Source: an uncultured Alphaproteobacteria bacterium (GTDB taxonomy: Bacteria; Pseudomonadota; Alphaproteobacteria; Caulobacterales; Caulobacteraceae). From it: 8,033 nt of DNA. Below are positions 1 through 6,665 of this stretch, one piece after another. The first letter of the stretch is position 1; each line of letters opens with the position of its first letter. The notes under the pieces were generated by a model. The model searched no databases. It was not told where the DNA came from and saw only the letters and a program-made list of their open reading frames with translations. The DNA is taken from the NCBI GenBank assembly GCA_903928755.1, contig CAIYSH010000203.1, forward strand, positions 1-8,033, written 5' to 3'. The translations under genes were made by a program, and so were the position numbers.

Positions 1-1026
1 AAACCGGGCGACAAGATCATCATAGCGGCCGCCGCCACCCACCGACCCGAAGCGAACGGCCTGGCCCTTTTCATCGGAAGTCTGAAGCAGAAGTTCTGCC
101 TCGAAGACCGTGCCGGTATAGTATTCGAGACCCCGGACCACCGAGGGGTCAAACACGGCCTGTCCGGCCCCGACGCCCATGGATTTCAGCGCCCGATCAA
201 TGAGTGCCAGTTCCGCAAGGCCCGCATCCCCCTCTTCAGAGCCACCGATAACATTGGCGATACGGTCAAGGGTCTCAGAGCGGCCACCGGCACCCGCTGA
301 AACAAATGCCAGAACGGATTCGGCGGCACGGGTCGTCAGGCCTGCGCCCTTGGTAAACGCGCCGGAGTCGTCCTTGCGGCCTTCACCCAGCAGGAGCCGC
401 ACGCCATCGGCACCCAGGCGGTCAAGCTTGTCCACGGCCCGCAGGACCGCAAGTTTCTGGCCGTCTGTCGTCACACCAGCCGTAGCCAGCAGACCATTGA
501 GCAATTTCCGGTTATTGATCTTGATGACATAGCCATCGGTCGGCAGTCCGGCCGCCATCAGTCCTTCAGATGCCATGGCGATGATCTCGGCGTCGGCTTC
601 CGGACGGGCGGACCCGACCGTGTCGGCGTCGCACTGGGTAAACTCCCGGAACCGGCCCGGGCCAGGCTTCTCGTTGCGCCAGACACTACCAAAGGCATAG
701 CGGCGGAAAGGCTTGGGCAGGGTCTCCCAGTTCTGGGCGGCAAACCTGGCGAGGGGGGCTGTCAGGTCATAGCGCAATGCCATCCACTGCTCGTCGTCAT
801 CCTGAAGGGCAAAGACCCCTTCATTGGGCCGGTCGGCGTCGGGCAGGAATTTCCCGAGGGCATCGGCATATTCAAAAGCCCCGGTGTCCAGGGCTTCAAA
901 CCCATACCGCTCATAGACCTCTGATACCCGGGTCAGGATCATGCGTTCCGCAGCCAGATCCCTGGCGCGGCGGTCATTGAAGCCGCGGGGGGCTCTGGCT
1001 TCAGGTCTTTGATCTGGATCGGACAT
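1..1026 (-). CDS. hisS: Histidyl-tRNA synthetase, N-terminal 342 residues (3' end outside window)
   Basis: Class II aminoacyl-tRNA synthetase that charges tRNA-His with histidine in the cytoplasm. The visible part covers most of the catalytic domain. It shows an N-terminal PRGFND (13-18), then LRYDLTAPLAR (84-94), the motif 2 region with WRNEKPGPGRFREF (116-129) followed by TQCDADTVG (130-138), the histidine-binding RGLEYYTGTVFEA (298-310) and GGGRYDDLV (331-339). The C-terminal motif 3 and anticodon-binding domain are beyond base 1, so the gene is cut by the window edge, not broken. LRYDLT and QCD are shared with eukaryotic and alphaproteobacterial HisRS, whereas E. coli HisS has LRPEGT and HQLGCE. 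The ATG at 1026-1024 fits because PRGFND follows within 20 residues, as expected for the family. No Shine-Dalgarno precedes it: the bases just upstream are GCGCCCGCC. See the upstream ORF at 1036-1095 and the promoter at 1263-1287. Identity is very secure. Confidence 0.97.
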   Translation of the reverse strand, partial: MSDPDQRPEARAPRGFNDRRARDLAAERMILTRVSEVYERYGFEALDTGAFEYADALGKFLPDADRPNEGVFALQDDDEQWMALRYDLTAPLARFAAQNWETLPKPFRRYAFGSVWRNEKPGPGRFREFTQCDADTVGSARPEADAEIIAMASEGLMAAGLPTDGYVIKINNRKLLNGLLATAGVTTDGQKLAVLRAVDKLDRLGADGVRLLLGEGRKDDSGAFTKGAGLTTRAAESVLAFVSAGAGGRSETLDRIANVIGGSEEGDAGLAELALIDRALKSMGVGAGQAVFDPSVVRGLEYYTGTVFEAELLLQTSDEKGQAVRFGSVGGGGRYDDLVARF

Positions 1027-1035
1027 GGCGGGCGC

Positions 1036-1095
1036 TTAGGCCAGGTCAGGCTGGGCGGCAAGCCGTAGCCCGGGGAATTCAGAAAATCGGATCAT
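1036..1095 (-). CDS. Candidate upstream ORF / leader peptide of hisS (19 aa)
   Basis: A short ORF reads MIRFSEFPGLRLAAQPDLA and stops with TAA. AAGGGA (1105-1110) lies 9 nt upstream of its ATG and is a good Shine-Dalgarno. The stop is 9 nt before the hisS ATG and in the same frame, and hisS lacks its own ribosome binding site, so translation could be coupled by termination and reinitiation. The peptide has no histidine codon, so classical histidine attenuation is not supported. I do not recognise the peptide. Whether it is translated is inference; a 19-codon ORF can arise by chance. Confidence 0.3.
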   Translation of the reverse strand: MIRFSEFPGLRLAAQPDLA

Positions 1096-1126
1096 ATTGG
1101 TCTATCCCTTGAAGGTTCTCGGGATG

Positions 1127-1164
1127 AAGCGGGTTCCGGCGCCCCATCCGCTTTGCGGGGGGCG
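1127..1164 (-). other. GC-rich alternative hairpins in the hisS leader
   Basis: This lies in the 287-nt stretch between the SDR stop and hisS. Read on the minus strand, CGCCCC (1164-1159) pairs with GGGGCG (1145-1140), and inside it CCGC (1158-1155) pairs with GCGG (1151-1148) around an AAA loop, leaving a two-base AT bulge. A second pairing, AAGCGG (1153-1148) with CCGCTT (1132-1127), uses the same GCGG bases and cannot coexist with the first. No T-run follows, so neither is a standard intrinsic terminator. The pairings are exact in sequence. A regulatory role is inference, because GC-rich leaders fold readily by chance. Confidence 0.35.
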
Positions 1165-1262
1165 GCGCGACGGGTCGGGCCTAAGCCAAACGCCCCCGGC
1201 CGATCCCGCCATGGCAGGTCGGATGGTGGAGGCCGTGATGGTAAGCCCTGGCGATCATCCGG

Positions 1263-1287
1263 TTTCTATACGGCAGGTCCGCGTCAA
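1263..1287 (-). promoter_or_regulatory. Putative housekeeping promoter for hisS
   Basis: On the minus strand, TTGACGC (1287-1281) matches the Caulobacter housekeeping -35 consensus TTGACGS at all seven positions. After 10 nt comes TATAGAAA (1270-1263), which matches GCTANAWC at four of seven defined positions. The spacing is within the known 10-14 nt range. Transcription would start near 1257, giving a leader of about 230 nt before hisS. A GAATC site (GANTC, the CcrM methylation motif in this group) lies at 1292-1296, 4 nt upstream of the -35. The weak -10 keeps confidence moderate. Confidence 0.4.
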
Positions 1288-1313
1288 AAGCGAATCGTCC
1301 TGACACCTGGCCT

Positions 1314-2189
1314 TCACCCCTCCGCAGGTCTTACCCCTGCCGAAAGATCCGGCGTCCTGTAGTCCATTCCGGCCAGGGCCTTGCTGCCATCGGCAGCATC
1401 AAAGCCTTCCATGATCCGCCCGAACCGCATCTGAACGGCAGCCCTCATGTCGGGATGGGTGAAGATATACAGATCCTTGGCAAGCACGGACTCGAGCACC
1501 CTTTGACCGACCCGCTCGGGATCAATCCCGCTGTCGACAAGGTTTCCGGCGACGACAGGATTGACAACGGGGCCCCCATACTGCGCCTGCCGCGTCCGGC
1601 CGGACTGGTTGATCCGGGTCCGCACAAACCCCGGACACAGGGCGGCTACATGGATGTTCTCAGCGGCCAGCTGACCGTTCCAGCCTTCGGACATGGCCAC
1701 CACGGCAAATTTCGTCGCCGAATACGGTTCCATACCCGGCGGAGAAATCATGCCGGCCATGGAGGCGGTATTCACAAAGGCCCCGCCTTCGCCGTGGGCG
1801 CGGATCAAGGGCAGGAAGGTCTCCATTCCATAGACAACACCCTTGAGGTTGACGTCGATCACCCAATCCCAGTCAGCCGGTTTCACCTGATCAATCAGAC
1901 CCCCGGCACCGACCCCGGCATTGTTGCAGACCACGTGAACCTTGCCGAAGGTCTCGATGGTCTTCGCCGCGGCGGCCTGAACCGCAGCGCGGCTGACAAC
2001 GTCACAGATCACGCTGGAAACCTTGATCTGGCGGCTTTCCAGATCGGCCACAGCCTGGGCCAGGGGGGGCTCGTCAATGTCGGCCAGCATGATCTGCATG
2101 CCGGCCTCTCCGAAGGCATGGGCCATGGCCAGGCCCAGTCCGCTGGCACCACCGGTGATGAAGGCCGTCTTGCCCTTGAGATCTTCCAT
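1314..2189 (-). CDS. Short-chain dehydrogenase/reductase (classical SDR)
   Basis: NAD(P)(H)-dependent oxidoreductase with a Rossmann fold, probably cytosolic. From the ATG at 2189 it is 291 aa. Visible motifs are the nucleotide-binding TGGASGLG (12-19), an acidic end to beta-strand 2 (D37, LADID), CDV (62-64), NNAG (89-92), and the catalytic tetrad N114, S143, Y156, K160, the last two in YSATK. PG follows at 186-187. An Asp at the end of beta-2 usually favours NAD over NADP in classical SDRs; this is inference. Residues after about 195 are variable in the family and do not reveal the substrate. A GTG at 2198, one base after the pgi stop, would add three residues. The ATG is preferred because AGGG (2201-2198) sits 8 nt before it and overlaps the pgi TAG. 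This tight spacing implies co-transcription with pgi and translational coupling. No glucose-phosphate role should be assumed from the pairing. Confidence 0.9.
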   Translation of the reverse strand: MEDLKGKTAFITGGASGLGLAMAHAFGEAGMQIMLADIDEPPLAQAVADLESRQIKVSSVICDVVSRAAVQAAAAKTIETFGKVHVVCNNAGVGAGGLIDQVKPADWDWVIDVNLKGVVYGMETFLPLIRAHGEGGAFVNTASMAGMISPPGMEPYSATKFAVVAMSEGWNGQLAAENIHVAALCPGFVRTRINQSGRTRQAQYGGPVVNPVVAGNLVDSGIDPERVGQRVLESVLAKDLYIFTHPDMRAAVQMRFGRIMEGFDAADGSKALAGMDYRTPDLSAGVRPAEG

Positions 2190-2199
2190 GTCTGCCACC

Positions 2200-3813
2200 C
2201 TATGATCTGAGCTGGCGGATCAGGGCCGCCGTTGAAGGGTCATGGGGGTTTGAGACGGCACCTGTCAATTCCGGCAGGACGACAGCGGCCAGTGTCTTGC
2301 CCAGCTCCACCCCCCATTGGTCGAAGCTGTTCAGGCCCCAGATCACGCCCTCGACGAAGACCTTGTGCTCGAACAGTGCAATCAGGGCCCCAAGACTTTC
2401 CGGGGTCAGGCGATCCATCAACAGGAAGCTGGAGGGCCGGTTTCCCGGGAAGGTCCTCTGCGGCGCAAGGACGTTCAGGCTCTCTTCAGATGCCCCGCGC
2501 GCCTCCAGCTCCTGCCGGACGGCACCTTCCGTGCGCCCGATCATCAGGGCCTCCGCCTGGGCTATCACATTGGCCAGGAGCTTCTGATGCGCCACGCCAT
2601 CGCCCTCCCGCGGATGGGCAACGGCAACGAAATCAACCGGCACAACATCGGTGCCCTGATGCAGGGCCTGGAAAAAAGCATGCTGACCATTGGTTCCGGC
2701 ATCCCCGAAAACCGTGGTTGCCGATCCCCGGATCAGGGAGATGCCAAGGGCTGATACCCGTTTGCCGTTGGATTCCATTTCCAGCTGCTGGAGAAAGGCG
2801 GGAAAAAGCCGGAGCCGCTGGGCATAGGGAATGACCGCACGGGCGGGCCGCTGCATTCCATTTCGGTTGAAGATGTGCGCCAGGGCCAGGACAACCGGCA
2901 GGTTCCGGTCCAGGGGTGCTGACTGGAAATGGGCATCCATGGCCGCCGCGCCCGCCAGCAGGTGCTCAAAGGCCTCGAACCCAAGGGCTATGGCGCAGGA
3001 CAGGCCGACCGCCGACCAGAGCGAGTATCGTCCACCGACCCAGTCCCAGAAGGCAAAGACCTGCTCCTGCGGGGTTCCGAAGGCGAGGGCCCGATCCGGC
3101 GCGGCCGTGACGGCAATCAGATGCAAGTCCGCCGCAGGCCCCAGGGAATCGCGAAGCCAGGCTCTGGCTGACTGCGCATTGGCCAGGGTTTCCTGGGTGG
3201 TGAAGGTCTTGGAAACCACAACGACCAGGGTTGAAGCGGGCTCAAGCCCTGCCAGGGCAAAGGCAAGTTCGGAGGGATCGACATTGGCCACGAACCGGAG
3301 ATCGATCCCGGGCTCAACTGGCCGGAGCGCCTCCCAGACCAGGCGGGGTCCAAGATCGGATCCCCCGATCCCGATGTGAAGGACAGCCTTGATGTTCCGA
3401 CCATCCGCGCCCCGGATCCGTCCGGACCGGACCCCTTCTGCAAAGGTCCGCATCCTCTCCCGCCCGGCATCTATCTCTGGGGAAACATCCCGGCCTTGAA
3501 CCTGGTTCCGCCCCCCGGCGGCGGCCCTCAGGGCCATGTGCTGAGCGGCCCTGCCTTCTGAAGTGTTGACAATGTCACCGGCGAAAAGGCGCGCGCGGGC
3601 AGCTTCAATTCCGGCATCGCGGGCCAGACCCACTGCATGGTCGAAGTCGGCCAGGGACCAGGGCTGTTTGGAAAGGTCCAGACCGAGACCCGCAGCAGAG
3701 AAAGACAACCGGCCCAGTCGATCCGCCTCACTCAGGAAAAGTCCGGAGATCGACCTCCCCTGAGCCTTGGCACCATCGGAGTCCAGTTGGGTCCAGGCAT
3801 CGGCAACAGACAT
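2200..3813 (-). CDS. pgi: Glucose-6-phosphate isomerase
   Basis: Cytosolic enzyme interconverting glucose 6-phosphate and fructose 6-phosphate, linking glycolysis or gluconeogenesis with the Entner-Doudoroff and pentose phosphate routes. At 537 aa it is close to E. coli Pgi (549). Sugar-phosphate-binding residues are present in GGSDLGPR (150-157) and SKTFTT (201-206). Catalytic residues are intact: Glu347 in QLEMESNGK (Q343 four residues before it, as in the family), His378 in GTNGQH, and Lys506 in the signature SFDQWGVELGK (496-506). The spacings (31 residues from Glu to His, 128 from His to Lys) agree with human GPI (31 and 130). The ATG at 3813 has only a weak upstream Shine-Dalgarno. An SDR gene follows with its ribosome binding site on the pgi stop codon, so pgi is first in a two-gene unit. 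An unrecognised gene diverges upstream, leaving 58 bp between the start codons. Function is secure. Confidence 0.97.
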   Translation of the reverse strand: MSVADAWTQLDSDGAKAQGRSISGLFLSEADRLGRLSFSAAGLGLDLSKQPWSLADFDHAVGLARDAGIEAARARLFAGDIVNTSEGRAAQHMALRAAAGGRNQVQGRDVSPEIDAGRERMRTFAEGVRSGRIRGADGRNIKAVLHIGIGGSDLGPRLVWEALRPVEPGIDLRFVANVDPSELAFALAGLEPASTLVVVVSKTFTTQETLANAQSARAWLRDSLGPAADLHLIAVTAAPDRALAFGTPQEQVFAFWDWVGGRYSLWSAVGLSCAIALGFEAFEHLLAGAAAMDAHFQSAPLDRNLPVVLALAHIFNRNGMQRPARAVIPYAQRLRLFPAFLQQLEMESNGKRVSALGISLIRGSATTVFGDAGTNGQHAFFQALHQGTDVVPVDFVAVAHPREGDGVAHQKLLANVIAQAEALMIGRTEGAVRQELEARGASEESLNVLAPQRTFPGNRPSSFLLMDRLTPESLGALIALFEHKVFVEGVIWGLNSFDQWGVELGKTLAAVVLPELTGAVSNPHDPSTAALIRQLRS

Positions 3814-3861
3814 GGGCAGGGAACCGCCTGAGGAAAAGATAAGAGAGCGTTTACCATGTCG

Positions 3862-3890
3862 GGGTTAGCAAATGCTGCCCCACCTGTCTC
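3862..3890 (-). promoter_or_regulatory. Weak candidate promoter for pgi
   Basis: On the minus strand, GAGACAG (3890-3884; 4 of 7 against TTGACGS), a 14-nt spacer and GCTAACCC (3869-3862; 5 of 7 against GCTANAWC) have acceptable Caulobacter-type geometry about 50 nt before the pgi ATG. The -35 falls inside a CCACC/GGTGG inverted repeat (3880-3884 and 3892-3896). The matches are poor enough to be chance. If real, the promoter overlaps the first codons of the divergent gene and would favour that gene's later start at 3920. Confidence 0.2.
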
Positions 3891-4360
3891 CGGTGGAGTT
3901 TCAGCCTTCGGGGTTCAACATGTCCTGCGACGCCGCCGCCTCCATCGCCTTCCTGTGGCTGGCCTCTACCGCGCCCATGACACCGACAGCGATCTCGGCC
4001 CAGCCGGTTGCTGTCTCCCATGAACCGCTGTTCATCGACATCGTCCGCAAGGCAGGAAAGCTCAAAGCGGCGATCACGGCCTTTGAGGGCAATGACAAGC
4101 CCCTGCCCTCAACGCTGAAAGGCGAGGTCGATGCCCTGTCGGCACTCGACATGAAGGGCCACCTGACCCTTGCCAAGCGTGGCACAGACGGTGACCTCAA
4201 ATGCATTTTGCGCGGCATATCCCAGGACCTGCCCCTGAAATACGGTGCGGTCGCTGCGGCAAGTGACCGAAAGAGCCGGGACGCCGCGCTCAGGGAGATG
4301 TCCTATCTCCTGACCGACAATGTCGAAGTCATCACAGCACCGCCCAGGCCTCCGGTCTGA
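3872..4360 (+). CDS. Unrecognised protein, 162 aa or shorter
   Basis: I do not recognise this protein. Codons are G/C-rich at third positions throughout, and no competing gene fits the region, so it is probably real. From the ATG at 3872 it has a weakly hydrophobic stretch (residues 21-35, including IAFLWLA) without N-terminal positive charges, so it is a poor signal peptide. A low-complexity A/T/P segment follows (32-45). From about residue 52 it appears soluble, probably helical and Lys/Asp-rich, with a distinctive GDLKCILRGISQDLPLK (107-123) holding one of its two cysteines, and a proline-rich end (APPRPPV). A second ATG at 3920 (residue 17) is a plausible alternative start. Both ATGs have only a GGGG 6-7 nt upstream as a possible ribosome binding site. 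The gene diverges from pgi and ends 11 nt from the convergent dsbD-like gene, so it is probably monocistronic. Its position gives no functional clue. Confidence 0.7.
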   Translation: MLPHLSPVEFQPSGFNMSCDAAASIAFLWLASTAPMTPTAISAQPVAVSHEPLFIDIVRKAGKLKAAITAFEGNDKPLPSTLKGEVDALSALDMKGHLTLAKRGTDGDLKCILRGISQDLPLKYGAVAAASDRKSRDAALREMSYLLTDNVEVITAPPRPPV

Positions 4361-4371
4361 TCCCGGTTGCT

Positions 4372-6504
4372 TCAGGACTTCGCCGCGGTCTCCAGCGCCC
4401 CGGCGACCATCTCGCCGGTCAGGATCTGTGGCAGGATGACGGGATCGCCACCCCCCGCCGGATAGACGAGATAGAGGGGCACGCCTGCGCGCCCATGACG
4501 CGCCAGTTCCTCGGCAATCACGGCATCCCGCCGGGTCCAGTCGGCCTTCAGGTAGACAGTTCCTGACTTGGCAAATGCTTCGGCGGCCGTCCGGGTCGAG
4601 AAGGCCACCTTCTCATTGACCTGACAGGTGACACACCAGGCCGCCGTGAAGTTGATGAAGACCGGCTTTCCGGTCGCCCGGACTTCCGCCAATTTTTCGG
4701 GACTGTAGGCCTCATAGGGAATGGATGATCCCCGGGCCTCCGTTGAGCCGGCCTCAGCCGGTTCAGCATAGTTCGGCCAGATGGCTGCAGTCAGGGCGGC
4801 AATCGTCAGGGCCGCACCCAGAATCAGGGACTTCACCGGACGCTGACCGAGACCGGCGCGACGCTGGGCAGATCCCAGAAGCCAGACGCCGAGGGCCAGG
4901 ATGACAGCCGCTGCAAATACCCGTGCGAGCGCGTCTGAACCGGATTGGACCGCCAGAACCCACGCCAGCCAGGCCGCTGTTCCATACATCGGAAAGGCCA
5001 TGAGCCTGCGGAAACCCTCCATCCAGCCTCCTGGCCTGGGCAGACGGGCCAGCAGTCCGGGAATGAAGGCGACAAGTGTGAAGGGCGCAGCGAATCCCAG
5101 CCCCAGGCCAAAAAACACCGCCAGGGAGGCCAGCGGCGGCTGAACCAGGGCCCATCCCAGGGCAGGCGCCATGAAGGGTGCCGTGCAGGGGGCCGCAACG
5201 ACGACAGCCAGGGCCCCTGTCAGGAAGGCGCCGGCCAGTCCGCCCCGGCTCGCCGCTTCCGCACCAAGGCCCTGAAGCGAGGATCCGATCTCGAAAAGAC
5301 CTGACAGATTTAGGGCAACAGCCAGCATCAGCAGGGCCAGTCCGGCGACCACCGGCGGCGACTGCAACTGAAATCCCCATCCAACGGCTGCGCCACCGGC
5401 ACGAACGGCAATCAGCACGCCGGCCAGAGCCAGGAATGTGCCGACGGCCCCGGCGAGGAATGCCAGTCCCTGGGCCTGGGCTTCCTTCCGGTCGTGTGCA
5501 TGACCGGCCAGCGAGGCGGCCTTCATGGCCAGGATCGGAAAGACGCAGGGCATCAGGTTCAGGATCAGCCCCCCGACAAAGGCGAAGGCGATGGCCGCAA
5601 AGATCCCCAGATCCCCGCCAGCGGGTGACGTCGGCTTGGCCTGAGCGGGACCAAGCCCCGACGCCTCCGGTGGCAGGGCTCCTGGCATGGCCTTCACTTC
5701 AAAGGCATGGCCGGCCACGATGACAACCCCCTCGACGGCGGCCGCAACCGGGCCATCTTCCTTGCCGGGGCTCGGGGTCAAGGTGAAGGTCAGGCCACCC
5801 GGACCGCGCTCGATGAGCTGTGGCTTGCCATGATCAATGAGGTCAGCGGCATAGGGATAGAAATAGCTGTCAGAGACGTCCGCGCCTTTCAGCCCTTCGC
5901 CAAACACAGCCAGTTTCAGGGTCTTTCCCGCCTGTGTGAATACGGCTTTCGCAAAGCCCGGCTTCGGTGACATCTCCAGGGCGGTGGCAATGCCAGGACC
6001 GTTGACAGGATCCATCTCCGGGGCAGACGCAACAACCGGCAGGGTGAGTGTCAGATCAGCGTCCTCCGGGACGCAGACATCGGCACAGACCAGGACCGAG
6101 GCGTGCGCCTTCAGTTCGACGGCGTCCCCGATCCTGGCCGATTTCGGCGCGGTAAGTGTTACGGGCAGCAGGACCTTGCCCGCATAGCCATAATTCATCA
6201 GCGGACCAGTCGGCTGGCGGGTCGGTGGTGCCCAGACGATGTCTCCTGCAGTCCAACCTGCCGGCAGGGTCCATGTCAGTTCGGTTGGTGCGCCGGAGTC
6301 GCCTGAATTACGCCAATAGGTATGCCACTCCGTCTGGATATCCTGGCTGAGTGCCACCGTGACCTGGCCACCCGGCGTTATGCCCCGGGACTGCGCGACC
6401 AGTTCAAGGGCGACATGGGCCGTTTTGACAGGTGCGGCCGCGGCGGCATTCGCAAGACCAAGCACGAGGCCGGCGGCGGCGGCGAATTTCCAGATCAGCG
6501 TCAT
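4372..6504 (-). CDS. dsbD: DsbD/ScsB-family thiol:disulfide interchange protein
   Basis: Inner-membrane protein that passes electrons from cytoplasmic thioredoxin to periplasmic thiol proteins. At 710 aa it has the full three-part layout. A signal peptide (about 1-23, Ala-rich) leads to a periplasmic N-terminal domain with CADVC (C140, C144) followed by VPEDADL. Eight membrane segments follow, near 299-325, 344-368, 385-405, 422-452, 457-484, 503-521, 526-544 and 558-576. C320 lies in NLMPCVFPIL and C440 in APCTAPFMAP, matching the redox pair in helices 1 and 4 of DsbD. A C-terminal thioredoxin-like domain has AWCVTCQ (C624, C627). These six are the only cysteines. The CxxxC of the N-terminal domain resembles ScsB-type proteins more than E. 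coli DsbD, so the symbol is a family label. The ATG at 6504 has GAGGG 3 nt upstream and starts the signal peptide. No partner gene (CcmG, DsbC, ScsC, methionine sulfoxide reductase) is adjacent, so the periplasmic client is unknown. Confidence 0.93.
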   Translation of the reverse strand: MTLIWKFAAAAGLVLGLANAAAAAPVKTAHVALELVAQSRGITPGGQVTVALSQDIQTEWHTYWRNSGDSGAPTELTWTLPAGWTAGDIVWAPPTRQPTGPLMNYGYAGKVLLPVTLTAPKSARIGDAVELKAHASVLVCADVCVPEDADLTLTLPVVASAPEMDPVNGPGIATALEMSPKPGFAKAVFTQAGKTLKLAVFGEGLKGADVSDSYFYPYAADLIDHGKPQLIERGPGGLTFTLTPSPGKEDGPVAAAVEGVVIVAGHAFEVKAMPGALPPEASGLGPAQAKPTSPAGGDLGIFAAIAFAFVGGLILNLMPCVFPILAMKAASLAGHAHDRKEAQAQGLAFLAGAVGTFLALAGVLIAVRAGGAAVGWGFQLQSPPVVAGLALLMLAVALNLSGLFEIGSSLQGLGAEAASRGGLAGAFLTGALAVVVAAPCTAPFMAPALGWALVQPPLASLAVFFGLGLGFAAPFTLVAFIPGLLARLPRPGGWMEGFRRLMAFPMYGTAAWLAWVLAVQSGSDALARVFAAAVILALGVWLLGSAQRRAGLGQRPVKSLILGAALTIAALTAAIWPNYAEPAEAGSTEARGSSIPYEAYSPEKLAEVRATGKPVFINFTAAWCVTCQVNEKVAFSTRTAAEAFAKSGTVYLKADWTRRDAVIAEELARHGRAGVPLYLVYPAGGGDPVILPQILTGEMVAGALETAAKS

Positions 6505-6665
6505 AATCCCTCAACAGGCAGCATGGCATTCACAACGACATATGGCGGTTGTTACCCGTTACGCATAGGGCGGGGGCACGGTTTCGTCAGCCCGAACGTA
6601 ACGACTTCTTTGCTCGGCGGCAGCCATCATGGCGAATCACTGCGATATTCACCGGAGACAGGTCC

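Noticed and set aside
1097..1362. Two overlapping plus-strand ORFs of 68-69 codons in the hisS-SDR gap
   Set aside because: No domain or convincing start context; they cover the probable hisS leader and promoter, and one runs into the SDR 3' end.
1455..2210. Plus-strand open frame of 251 codons antisense to the SDR gene
   Set aside because: The minus strand encodes a complete SDR with all motifs; the plus-strand product is Gly/His/Asp-rich with no domain, a typical mirror frame of a high-G+C gene.
3861..3919. Similar TCGGGGTT-type strings before both candidate ATGs of the unrecognised gene
   Set aside because: GGGG is a poor Shine-Dalgarno and the resemblance is too short to show duplication or to decide the start.
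3901..4218. Minus-strand ORF of 105 codons opposite the unrecognised gene
   Set aside because: The plus-strand frame is longer and has the expected G/C-rich third positions across its whole length; the minus frame is its mirror.
4763..5723. Long alternative frames on both strands inside the dsbD-like gene
   Set aside because: They lie in the membrane-domain coding sequence, are Arg/Pro/Gly-rich and have no supporting motif or ribosome binding site.
6557..6603. CGTTACG and CGTAACG inverted pair between the dsbD-like and MaoC-like genes
   Set aside because: A 7-bp inverted pair 33 nt apart is expected about once by chance in a region this size; no known operator matches.
3883..6663. The 13-mer ACCGGAGACAGGT shared by the region upstream of pgi (minus strand, 3883-3895) and the MaoC-like ribosome binding site region (plus strand, 6651-6663)
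   Set aside because: About one shared 13-mer pair is expected by chance in an 8-kb window, and the second copy is explained by a Shine-Dalgarno.
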